A stretch of DNA of 64,000 nucleotides from Bacteroidaceae bacterium. GTDB lineage: Bacteria; Bacteroidota; Bacteroidia; Bacteroidales; Bacteroidaceae. Position numbers and translations under genes: made by a program. Location of the stretch: positions 1-64,000 of the forward strand of contig JAFYQQ010000001.1 in assembly GCA_017559845.1 (NCBI GenBank), in the 5' to 3' direction. Below are positions 26,402 to 33,643 of the stretch, one piece after another. The notes beneath the pieces are model-generated. The model was given only the letters and a program-made list of their open reading frames with translations. It ran no database searches and had not been told where the DNA came from. Position 1 is the stretch's first letter. Every line of letters starts with the position of its first letter.

Positions 26402-26442
26402 CCGCAGTGCCGATGTGCGGCAAGTCCGTGTCAGCACTGCGG
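26402..26442 (-). other. Stem-loop between two abundant envelope genes
   Basis: CCGCAGTGC (26402-26410) pairs with GCACTGCGG (26434-26442). There is no T-tract on the minus strand, so it is more likely an mRNA-stabilising, processing or partial-termination element than a full terminator. Confidence 0.5.
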
Positions 26443-26456
26443 TTGGATAGCATCTC

Positions 26457-29036
26457 TTACTTTACTGTAACGTAGAATTTACGTGCAGAAATCTTTCCAG
26501 AGTAGTCAAGAGCAGAGTAGAAGATTTCGTAGGTATAACCCTTCTTCATATTCTCGATTGCCACACCATAACGGCTTCCGGGGAATACCTCGTTGAAATA
26601 TTCGCCGTCATTTACTGCATCCAGAGCAGCCTTGCAGTCTGCGCAACCGTTCTGTGCAGAATCACCATCCTTGAATACATTGGTCACACCAATGAACTTC
26701 TTGAATGCGGGAGCGATGATTTCACCTGTGTAAGAGGTAGCAAATACATTTGCAAGACCTTCACCTGCAAATACGGTGGGATATTCCTTGCTGTTACTCA
26801 ACTGGTGGAACTGGTCGTCCTTACCCTTATACAGCATTGTTACCTGCAACAAAGCATTAACATTGTTGGCAACATCCTCAAAACGTTCCATGTATCCGTT
26901 AAGACGAGAAGTCCAATAGTTCAGCTTGTTGATGTAAGGCTCTGCTTTATCCATGTAGTTGCCAGCACCAGCTACAACCTGGTCTTTTACCAATTCTAAT
27001 GCGTCCTTTACTTCTGGCATAATTTGGCCTTCAAGCTGATCCAAGTCTACGATATTGTTGATGATGGCTTCAACGTTGGGGTTGATGGTGGGCAGGTTGG
27101 GAAGACGGTTGTTAATTGATGTGCCCAGCTGCATATCATAAAGGAACGCATAAGACAAAGGCTTGATTGCAGTTGCTGCGATAGCATACTTTGAATATAC
27201 GCTGTTTGTCTGTACATTACCTTCTACATCTTTGAAATTCCATGATGCTTTGATACCGTAGGCATCCAGATTGCCGTTCAATTCCAGGAATACATTATAC
27301 AAACGGCTGGCTGCAGCCTTGACATTGATGCCATCCTGATGATTAAGTACATCCTTTGCAATATCCTTGAGGCTATTGTAAATCATGCTCTTGTCTACAT
27401 CGTATGTGGGGATGTTGTCTTCTGTAAATGTAGCGGTTGCTTCATAGAAACCATTGTTTGCAGCGCGGGTAACGCCGAAACGCAAAACTGCGTCTGACTT
27501 TTCAAGTGCACCCAACTTAACAGCTGATTCTTCATCCTGGCTGTTTACCAAGGGCAACTTCTGGCCAGTAAAGTCAACACTTGTAGGATTGATGGTAACA
27601 TATACCTTTCCGGCATTGCCTTCTGTCTCTTCAACCAATACAGGCTGACCGAACTTGTTATAGCTTTCAACTGATGAACCGAGCATTTCTGCGTCCTTGT
27701 CAGTCAGAGCACACTCCTTATATATATAATTAGCAGTTCTTGTGGTGGGGAAACGAACATCTACATCGCTTTCGCCATAGTAGCCAACCAGGATGTTAGA
27801 CTGTACACCCCAGGGGAATGCAAATGAACCGAATACAGGGTTGTTAACAGCCTGGATTGTGATTCCTGTAATCATTTTCTTGAGGTAGTCGTAAATGCCA
27901 ATGATGTACTGGCGGTTTTCCTGTACCTTGGGGTAAATTTCATCAACCTTGGCCTTAATTTCTGCAACGGTAGCTTCCAATGTTGTGAAATTGTTTTCCA
28001 ACTCACCCAATTTCTCAGCAGCCATGTTTTCAACACGCTTTGTGTATTCCATAGCCTCAGCATGCATCAACTCTGCTGCTGTCAGAACATCACGGAGAGC
28101 CTGCTTAGAAGCAAAGTCTTTCATTTCTTCTGCCAACGCAGCTATGCTATTGCGCAATTCTGTATCATCGTATGAGGGGTTGTGTGTGTGGTCAAGGTTT
28201 GCCAAAGAATCCAATTTTGCAGAAAGTGCTTCATACTGTTCTTGCATGGTAGTAATCTGTGTGCTGTTGCTTTGTGCCAAAGCCAATGCATCAGCGGCAG
28301 TCTTAATGGCTTCTTCCACCTTGGGACCCCAAGCGGTGATGATTTCATTCAGTTGAGACTTCAATGTTTCAACTTCCGACTTTAATGTTCCCACTTCGGT
28401 TCCTAAATCTGTAATCAGTGTTTGCAATTGTGCAATAGCCTGGGTGGCGGCAATATTCAAGTCATTTACCACCTGTGCTAGATTATCAACCTTGCCATCT
28501 ACAGATTCTGTTTTCTCGTTAGCTTCTTTTAGAGCTGCTTCAAGACCAGCAACAGCCTTTTCCAAAGCCTCTTGTGTGGCCAGCTTTTCTGTCGCTGTAT
28601 TAATCATTTGCTGAATTTGCTCAGCAGTAAGTCCTGTTCCGTCACCGGTATTGGGGTGCTCTGCCATATACTTTTCAATAGCAGCAGTAACCTGATCAGC
28701 GGTTTGGAAACCCATCTTATTGATGATTTCCAGAACCATGCTGGTGAATTCATCGGCAGAAACCATGTTTGCGATAGCGTCATCAATCATCTTCTGAACC
28801 TGCTCGGGAGTCAATGTGCAGTTGCACTCCTTGATGGCTTCGATCTGTTTGATCAATTCCTCAATCTGGCTGGTCTGTGTCTTAACGACTTCCTCCAATT
28901 TTGCATTCTTGTCTTTCAAGGTTCCTAACTCAATGCGGTCAATTCCGCAGTCGTCATGATCCTTACAAGAATTGAACGTTCCCATGCTGGTCACTGCAAG
29001 TGCCAAAAGCACGACTTTTGTGAAGTTCTTTTTCAT
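26457..29036 (-). CDS. Large coiled-coil lipoprotein, unknown
   Basis: 859 aa. The lipobox is at FNSC (Cys24). Residues 35-400 are heptad-rich coiled coil (DKNAKLEEVVKTQTSQIEELIKQIEAIKE, then LKSEVETLKSQLNEIITAW). The remaining half is globular and mixed. The N-terminal layout resembles the coiled-coil domain that databases attach to PL29-type lyases, but I see no lyase evidence. It is likely a long surface or periplasmic stalk anchored in the outer membrane. A full consensus promoter at 29129-29159 drives it, and the OmpA-like gene follows, suggesting strong joint expression. Confidence 0.75.
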   Translation of the reverse strand: MKKNFTKVVLLALAVTSMGTFNSCKDHDDCGIDRIELGTLKDKNAKLEEVVKTQTSQIEELIKQIEAIKECNCTLTPEQVQKMIDDAIANMVSADEFTSMVLEIINKMGFQTADQVTAAIEKYMAEHPNTGDGTGLTAEQIQQMINTATEKLATQEALEKAVAGLEAALKEANEKTESVDGKVDNLAQVVNDLNIAATQAIAQLQTLITDLGTEVGTLKSEVETLKSQLNEIITAWGPKVEEAIKTAADALALAQSNSTQITTMQEQYEALSAKLDSLANLDHTHNPSYDDTELRNSIAALAEEMKDFASKQALRDVLTAAELMHAEAMEYTKRVENMAAEKLGELENNFTTLEATVAEIKAKVDEIYPKVQENRQYIIGIYDYLKKMITGITIQAVNNPVFGSFAFPWGVQSNILVGYYGESDVDVRFPTTRTANYIYKECALTDKDAEMLGSSVESYNKFGQPVLVEETEGNAGKVYVTINPTSVDFTGQKLPLVNSQDEESAVKLGALEKSDAVLRFGVTRAANNGFYEATATFTEDNIPTYDVDKSMIYNSLKDIAKDVLNHQDGINVKAAASRLYNVFLELNGNLDAYGIKASWNFKDVEGNVQTNSVYSKYAIAATAIKPLSYAFLYDMQLGTSINNRLPNLPTINPNVEAIINNIVDLDQLEGQIMPEVKDALELVKDQVVAGAGNYMDKAEPYINKLNYWTSRLNGYMERFEDVANNVNALLQVTMLYKGKDDQFHQLSNSKEYPTVFAGEGLANVFATSYTGEIIAPAFKKFIGVTNVFKDGDSAQNGCADCKAALDAVNDGEYFNEVFPGSRYGVAIENMKKGYTYEIFYSALDYSGKISARKFYVTVK

Positions 29037-29128
29037 CTTTGTTGAATATTAATTTGTTATTATTTAAATATTATTTCGTTTTGTGTCGTAGGCATCTGTA
29101 GCCAATTTACAGTATACCTAATAATGTG

Positions 29129-29159
29129 CAAAGTTATAAATAATTATTTTCTCCCCAAA
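29129..29159 (-). promoter_or_regulatory. Consensus promoter of the coiled-coil lipoprotein gene
   Basis: On the minus strand TTTG (29159-29156), a 19-nt spacer, and TAACTTTG (29136-29129). The inferred start near 29122 gives an ~85-nt leader. The 400-nt region 29037-29436 holds this and the rpoD promoter and no other gene. Confidence 0.8.
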
Positions 29160-29364
29160 CTTTTTGCTAAAAAACTTCTTATTTTTAGTGAAATATGACT
29201 TGATTCCTATTCCTTTTTTTGCGTCTATGTCAATCTTGCTTTCGGGCAACAAAAGAATTAGTCAATGAGACATGTGTCCAAAAGGCATGTTAGAGGTCTA
29301 AAATACGATTTAAATCGTCCTTTTCTTCCATAAAACCAAGTATCCAATTCAAAAAGATGGCAGA

Positions 29365-29399
29365 TAATTTTGCGGAATCATTTTTTTGGGGTACTTTTG
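29365..29399 (+). promoter_or_regulatory. Nested promoter of rpoD
   Basis: TACTTTTG at 29392-29399 has a TTTG exactly 19 nt upstream at 29369-29372. That TTTG is itself the end of another -7-like box, TAATTTTG at 29365-29372. Two overlapping start sites are possible; the downstream one has the better full match. The ATG is at 29437. Confidence 0.7.
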
Positions 29400-29436
29400 C
29401 ATGACGTATTATGTTCAAGAGGCAATAAATACATAG

Positions 29437-30297
29437 ATGAGACAGCTAAAAATATCTAAAAGCATTACCAGCCGCGAAAGCCATGCACTGGACCGTTATC
29501 TCACTGAAATCGGTAGAGAAGACTTGTTGTCATTGGATGATGAGATTGAATTGTCACAGCGTATCCGTAAGGGCGACAAGGAAGCGTTGGACCGCTTGGT
29601 TCGCGCGAACCTTCGTTTTGTGGTCAGTGTGGCAAAACAATACCAAAACCAAGGACTGCCTTTGCCCGATTTGATCACCGAAGGTAACATCGGCCTCATT
29701 AAGGCTGCCGAAAAGTTTGATGAAACCCGCGGATTCAAGTTTATCAGTTATGCAGTTTGGTGGATCAGACAGACTATTCTCCAAGCATTGGCAGAGCAGA
29801 GCCGTATTGTGCGTTTGCCTCTGAATCAGGTAAGTGCGGTAAGTCGTATGAAAAAGGTTATCCAACAGTTTGAGCAGGAATATGAGCGCAAACCCAGTGC
29901 GCAGGAGTTGGCTGAACTGACAGATGTGGCCGAGGATAAGATTCATGATGCATTACGTTCTGACGGACGCCATGTCAGTGTGGATGCTCCCTTCCAAGAG
30001 GGCGAGGACAATAGTCTTTTGGATGTAATGACCAATCCTGATATGCCCAGTACGGATAATGTGATGATGGGCGAGTCGCTTACGCTTGAGATTGATCGTG
30101 TTTTGTCATCACTGAAGGAACGCGAAGAACTTGTTATTCGAATGTCTTTTGGAATTGGCGAGCGTGAAATGACATTGGATGAAATCGGAGACAAGTTGGG
30201 TCTGACCCGTGAGCGTGTACGTCAGATTAAGGAGAAAGCCATAAAGCAGCTGCGCGAGTCTGGTATGAGCAAGCAGTTGAAAGCATATTTAGGATAA
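29437..30297 (+). CDS. rpoD: Primary sigma factor RpoD (sigma-ABfr type)
   Basis: 286 aa, the short form normal for Bacteroidetes, which lacks the large region 1.1. Region 1.2 is present in [29 protein letters not shown]. Region 2 shows [43 protein letters not shown] and [20 protein letters not shown]. Region 3 follows, and region 4 has [48 protein letters not shown]. It directs RNA polymerase to TTTG/TAnnTTTG promoters, the form found throughout this window. Monocistronic: own promoter and a perfect palindromic terminator. Confidence 0.96.
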   Translation: MRQLKISKSITSRESHALDRYLTEIGREDLLSLDDEIELSQRIRKGDKEALDRLVRANLRFVVSVAKQYQNQGLPLPDLITEGNIGLIKAAEKFDETRGFKFISYAVWWIRQTILQALAEQSRIVRLPLNQVSAVSRMKKVIQQFEQEYERKPSAQELAELTDVAEDKIHDALRSDGRHVSVDAPFQEGEDNSLLDVMTNPDMPSTDNVMMGESLTLEIDRVLSSLKEREELVIRMSFGIGEREMTLDEIGDKLGLTRERVRQIKEKAIKQLRESGMSKQLKAYLG

Positions 30298-30320
30298 AAT
30301 TAAAGTTGGATAAATATAAT

Positions 30321-30344
30321 AAAAGGCGGAAATTTCCGCCTTTT
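30321..30344. terminator. Terminator of rpoD, perfect palindrome
   Basis: AAAAGGCGGAAA (30321-30332) followed directly by TTTCCGCCTTTT (30333-30344). It works in both directions and also lies downstream of the leftward glycosidase gene. Confidence 0.85.
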
Positions 30345-30353
30345 ATTGTTATC

Positions 30354-30412
30354 TCTAGTTTTCCTGGTTTTCTAGAAGGGCTAGAAATTCTAGATGCTCT
30401 AGAAAAACTGGA
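30354..30412. repeat. CTAGAA-type repeat tract, site 1
   Basis: Four CTAGAA words, plus related TCTAG words, occur in about 60 bases, including AGAAGGGCTAGAAATTCTA at 30374-30392. The same 19-mer recurs at 36064-36082, and a shortened form occurs at 36845. Flanked by CTGGTTTT and AAAACTGG arms. Confidence 0.7.
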
Positions 30413-30419
30413 ACTTTTT

Positions 30420-32111
30420 TTATTCAACTGCTCGCAATGCGGTTTTTCCACGTTTCAGTATGCTTTCAATGTCTACATCGGGGCCAACGGGCGCTATGTC
30501 AAACTCCTTGATGGCATTGTTCAGTTTTTCCAGTTTTGCGTCTTTGAGTTCTTGGCGCAATATGCGGATTTTCTCAAAGTCTTGTATACCTTCCACCAGA
30601 CGCATCATGCGGATGCTGCTACCACCGGGATAAACCAGGAAGCAGTCTCCGGCAGGCCAGTTGCCAAATCGGGTCTCTGTCATCTGGTTGTTAATCCAGC
30701 TGTTATATGCCCAGCGCAGATAGCCGTTGAATCCCAATGATGCTACGTGCCAGCCGAGGAAGGCCGATTCTGACGGAGGTGAGAAGGTAAAGGTGTTGGG
30801 ACGCTGAGGACCACAACAGGTATAGAACGAGATGCGGTTGCCTTTTTCAAGGTGTGAGGACAATGCCTTGGGTTCAATGTTGGCATGGTCATAAATGAAA
30901 CTGATGTCATACATACGTTCTGCCACTTCGGGGCCGAAATAGTTGATGGCACCCTTTACCCTCCATGCCTTATCGGCCTTGTAAAGCACTTGATAAGCTG
31001 GTTCCAGAAGGTCTTTGGGACGTTCGTCCATGGCAATGCAAGTCTTGCCGAACCAACCTTTCTGACGCAGATGGGCGGCAAAGTCTTTCAGGAAGGGCAG
31101 AAGATATTCTTCATATTCCTTGCTGCCAGGCTTCAGGGTGGGCTGATAGGTGCAGTTTTCCGCTTCGTCAAAGTATTCGAATTTCAGATGCCAGGGTACA
31201 ATGGTGTAGCAGTCAATCTGTTCGGTGATGCCGCAGCTCATCATGAACTCCACCCACGCGTCGAACACCTTGTAGTTATATTCCCAAGTGCCGTCAATGC
31301 ACTTCTTCTTGCCAATCATGCTCTCGAAGGGGTGCTGTGTCTGTCCGTTCCAGGGATGCTTGATGATGCTGCAGGTGATGACCTTCTGTCCGGCTTTTGC
31401 CAGTTGGGTCATGACGGGACGCATCAGGTCGAAATGTTCCTGGCTCCAAAGGGGTACATTGTAGTGGCGGGCCACAGAATAGGGGTTCTGCCAGAGGTCA
31501 AGATGGAATTTCCACTTGGAGGGTTCGGGCAGCGTGCGCTTGCCCACTTCCACCTGGAAGGGGATTTCCAACGTTTCCCCATCGCATACTGCGCTCAGGG
31601 TTCCCTTGTATTTGCCGGAGGCGGCATCCTGGGGCACGTTCACGTCAAGCCATATCGGGCGCAGGGTCTGTGCCTCGATGGCCATTGCACCGGTGGCGGG
31701 TTCCAGACGGTCGGCAATGAGGCAGGAATCCTTTCTGGTGTTGAAATAGTCGCTCATGACATAGCGCACGAAGTATGCCTTCACTGCACTTGCCGGAATG
31801 GAGTTCTTTCCGTTCTTCAGGTCGCTCACCTTTATGGTAAGGCTGCCGATGGCCTTGGGTGCCATCAGTACGGCCTGGGCGTTTACGCGTTCGCCTTTCC
31901 AGGCATAGAGGGATACCGCCTTCTCCAGTTTGGGTACGGCATTGCGTTGGTAGCGGATGTCCGTTGAACCCCATCCGAAGTTCAGTTTGTTCACTCCCTG
32001 CCAAGCCTCCGCGGGTGCTGGCTTCGGGTCGGCCGGTTCTTTGTCATTCTGTTGGGCAAAGATGGGCATGGCAGCCATTGCCAGACTCATCAAAAAGATT
32101 TTTCCTTTCAT
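30420..32111 (-). CDS. GH123-like (DUF4091) glycoside hydrolase, secreted
   Basis: 563 aa from the ATG at 32111; the frame extends 42 codons further upstream through the promoter, so that start is rejected. The signal peptide is MKGKIFLMSLAMAAMPIFAQ. A beta-sandwich N-terminal domain (LDVNVPQDAASGKYKGTLSAVCDG) is followed by a TIM-barrel-like DUF4091 domain. The segment CIAMDERPKDL has the adjacent Asp-Glu pair (D362, E363) that is the catalytic signature of GH123 beta-N-acetylgalactosaminidases. FLVYPGGSSIRMMRLVEGIQDFEKIRIL near the end is typical. GalNAc from host or bacterial glycans is a plausible substrate, but specificity is inference. Confidence 0.82.
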   Translation of the reverse strand: MKGKIFLMSLAMAAMPIFAQQNDKEPADPKPAPAEAWQGVNKLNFGWGSTDIRYQRNAVPKLEKAVSLYAWKGERVNAQAVLMAPKAIGSLTIKVSDLKNGKNSIPASAVKAYFVRYVMSDYFNTRKDSCLIADRLEPATGAMAIEAQTLRPIWLDVNVPQDAASGKYKGTLSAVCDGETLEIPFQVEVGKRTLPEPSKWKFHLDLWQNPYSVARHYNVPLWSQEHFDLMRPVMTQLAKAGQKVITCSIIKHPWNGQTQHPFESMIGKKKCIDGTWEYNYKVFDAWVEFMMSCGITEQIDCYTIVPWHLKFEYFDEAENCTYQPTLKPGSKEYEEYLLPFLKDFAAHLRQKGWFGKTCIAMDERPKDLLEPAYQVLYKADKAWRVKGAINYFGPEVAERMYDISFIYDHANIEPKALSSHLEKGNRISFYTCCGPQRPNTFTFSPPSESAFLGWHVASLGFNGYLRWAYNSWINNQMTETRFGNWPAGDCFLVYPGGSSIRMMRLVEGIQDFEKIRILRQELKDAKLEKLNNAIKEFDIAPVGPDVDIESILKRGKTALRAVE

Positions 32112-32156
32112 GGACTTTAAAGGTATTATAAGTTTAACTTTGCTGTATATATATTG

Positions 32157-32188
32157 CAAATTTATGAAAACTTCCGCATTATGCCAAA
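32157..32188 (-). promoter_or_regulatory. Promoter of the GH123-like gene
   Basis: On the minus strand TTTG (32188-32185), a 20-nt spacer, and TAAATTTG (32164-32157). The inferred start near 32150 supports the ATG at 32111. Confidence 0.75.
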
Positions 32189-32231
32189 TAATGCTGCCAA
32201 TTTTGTCTCCCTTTTGTTTTGTGTCTTCATC

Positions 32232-32251
32232 GGACACGTCATGCCGTGTCC
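32232..32251. repeat. REP-like palindrome, copy 1
   Basis: GGACACGTCATGCCGTGTCC, with 7-bp arms GGACACG/CGTGTCC. It ends one base beyond the stop codon of the transposase gene (stop at 32252-32254), in inverted orientation to copies 2 and 3. Confidence 0.85.
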
Positions 32252-32776
32252 CTACGAGTTCTTATAAAAGCAATCTGTTTCCCAATTCAATATATTGTTC
32301 TCTATATATTGCGAAATGTTGTTCCTGTCTTCTATACCCCTGATAATGTGGTCATGGAATCGTGGTTGCCATGCAAATTGTATGCTGTTTTCGTTTGCAA
32401 ATTTGGTTACGGATGATTTTAATATACCGATATAGGCCGATAATAATGGAAGTCTTTGTATTTTTATTTTCTGTTCCAAACGGTCTGCTTTTGTAGGGAC
32501 ACGGCATGACGTGTCCGGTTGTGGTTCCACTTTGATTATGGCATGAAAATGATTAGGCATTACCACATATTGTACTATCCTTATATGTGGCTGGTGATGT
32601 GGCGTATTTTCAATGCATGCGACAAGGTGTTTCCCTATTTCCGAGAGCAGCATTTTTCCTTGGTGAATATTTCCGAAAAAATGTTTGTGTCCTTGTGTGC
32701 AAACGGTTACAAAATATTCCCCTTCATTATAGTCCAACCATGTTGCACGTGGTGATTTCCGTTTGGCGAGTTCCAT
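32252..32776 (-). CDS. REP-associated tyrosine transposase (Y1/HUH, RAYT)
   Basis: 174 aa. The HUH motif is in QYVVMPNHFHAIIKV. The upstream strand GEYFVTVCTQGHKHFFG and the downstream LSAYIGILKSSVTKFAN, FAWQPRFHDHIIRGIEDRNNISQYIENNILNW fit the Y1_Tnp/RAYT family; the Tyr in SQYIENN is the likely nucleophile. RAYTs nick and move short REP palindromes. An in-frame segment encoding PDTSCRVPTK, just after the HUH region, is itself a REP copy (32497-32516). Starts MELAKRKSPRATW, complete. Isolated, not in an operon. Confidence 0.85.
   Translation of the reverse strand: MELAKRKSPRATWLDYNEGEYFVTVCTQGHKHFFGNIHQGKMLLSEIGKHLVACIENTPHHQPHIRIVQYVVMPNHFHAIIKVEPQPDTSCRVPTKADRLEQKIKIQRLPLLSAYIGILKSSVTKFANENSIQFAWQPRFHDHIIRGIEDRNNISQYIENNILNWETDCFYKNS
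32497..32516. repeat. REP-like palindrome, copy 2, inside the transposase gene
   Basis: GGACACGGCATGACGTGTCC, the exact reverse complement of copy 1. It lies within the RAYT reading frame without breaking it, and is preceded by TAG as in copy 1's flank (TAGGGACACG versus CGTGTCCCTA). Confidence 0.9.
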
Positions 32777-32812
32777 GGTGTATGTTCTTACGTTTTACGT
32801 TCTTGTTTGAAG

Positions 32813-32832
32813 GGACACGGCATGACGTGTCC
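32813..32832. repeat. REP-like palindrome, copy 3
   Basis: GGACACGGCATGACGTGTCC, same orientation as copy 2, located 37 nt upstream of the transposase start codon. Confidence 0.9.
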
Positions 32833-32881
32833 GGCCCAATATGTCGTATGTGTTTTGTTTCCCTTTGTTTTGTGCCTTTGC

Positions 32882-32900
32882 GGACACGGCATGCCGTGTC
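32882..32900. repeat. REP-like palindrome, copy 4
   Basis: GGACACGGCATGCCGTGTC. Its core GACACGGCATGCCGTGTC is a perfect 18-bp palindrome. It lies 8 nt beyond the end of the leftward DUF4493 gene at 32909. Confidence 0.9.
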
Positions 32901-32908
32901 AATGTCCG

Positions 32909-33643
32909 TTACGGAGTTACCACCACATTGGTAACGGTGGGCGTAAAGGTGTCGTCGTATGTGACGCTGATGCCAATATAACCTAAATCCGAGCCTTTCA
33001 GATGCAGGCGTGAGAGGGTTTTGGCCTTCAGCTCAATGGTTCCGCTGCCTTTCCCGGTTTTGCCTTCGCTGTCAGTGGCTTCCACCTGATATGACAGTAG
33101 GGCAGTACCCTCATTACCCACGTTAAAATACCCCATTTGTTCCTCATCCGTAAACATCAGCGTGCGGTTGTTCAATGTGGCGGTGACGATAAAGCTTTCA
33201 TAATAGAACGATGCGTCCTTTACCACTTGGAATGCGGCGTTTGCCATGGAACAACTTACCTTTATGGTCTTGCTTTTATTCGCTTCAATGTCAAACAACA
33301 CATTTCCGGCATACCGTGGTTGACCGTAGATGGATGGCTGTGCCTCTGCCTCTGTTTTGGTGCAACTTTCTGCCAATAATGTATAGTCTGTTCCGGCTGA
33401 GAGGGAGATGGGACCTTGTATTTGCGAATAGCGTATGGGACTCATTATCATGTTTTCGTCCTTCTTTATGCTTACCAGGTAATCTATCTGGTCTCCGGAT
33501 CTTGTAATGGTGGTGCTGTCCTTGGTGGGTGGGGCAACATGGAGCCATCCCTTGGGCATTGGCTCTATGTCAGCCACGCACGAAGCCAGTGTCAGCGCAG
33601 CCACATATATATATAATGTATATAGAATTGTCCTTTTCATCAT
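32909..33643 (-). CDS. DUF4493 lipoprotein (unit J, last of the locus)
   Basis: 244 aa, with the lipobox LASC (Cys22). DUF4493 features: SLSAGTDYTLLAES, then QPRYAGNVLFDIEANKSKTIKVSCSMANAAFQVV and MGYFNVGNEGTALLSYQVEATDSEG. It is exported to the outer membrane as a lipoprotein, probably surface-exposed. The start overlaps the stop of the 783-aa secreted protein by 4 nt, so the two are translationally coupled. Function of the domain unknown. Ends at a REP palindrome. Confidence 0.85.
   Translation of the reverse strand: MMKRTILYTLYIYVAALTLASCVADIEPMPKGWLHVAPPTKDSTTITRSGDQIDYLVSIKKDENMIMSPIRYSQIQGPISLSAGTDYTLLAESCTKTEAEAQPSIYGQPRYAGNVLFDIEANKSKTIKVSCSMANAAFQVVKDASFYYESFIVTATLNNRTLMFTDEEQMGYFNVGNEGTALLSYQVEATDSEGKTGKGSGTIELKAKTLSRLHLKGSDLGYIGISVTYDDTFTPTVTNVVVTP

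Noticed and set aside
30885..31967. 360-codon plus-strand frame opposite the GH123-like gene
   Set aside because: Antisense shadow of a gene with signal peptide, promoter and catalytic motif on the other strand.
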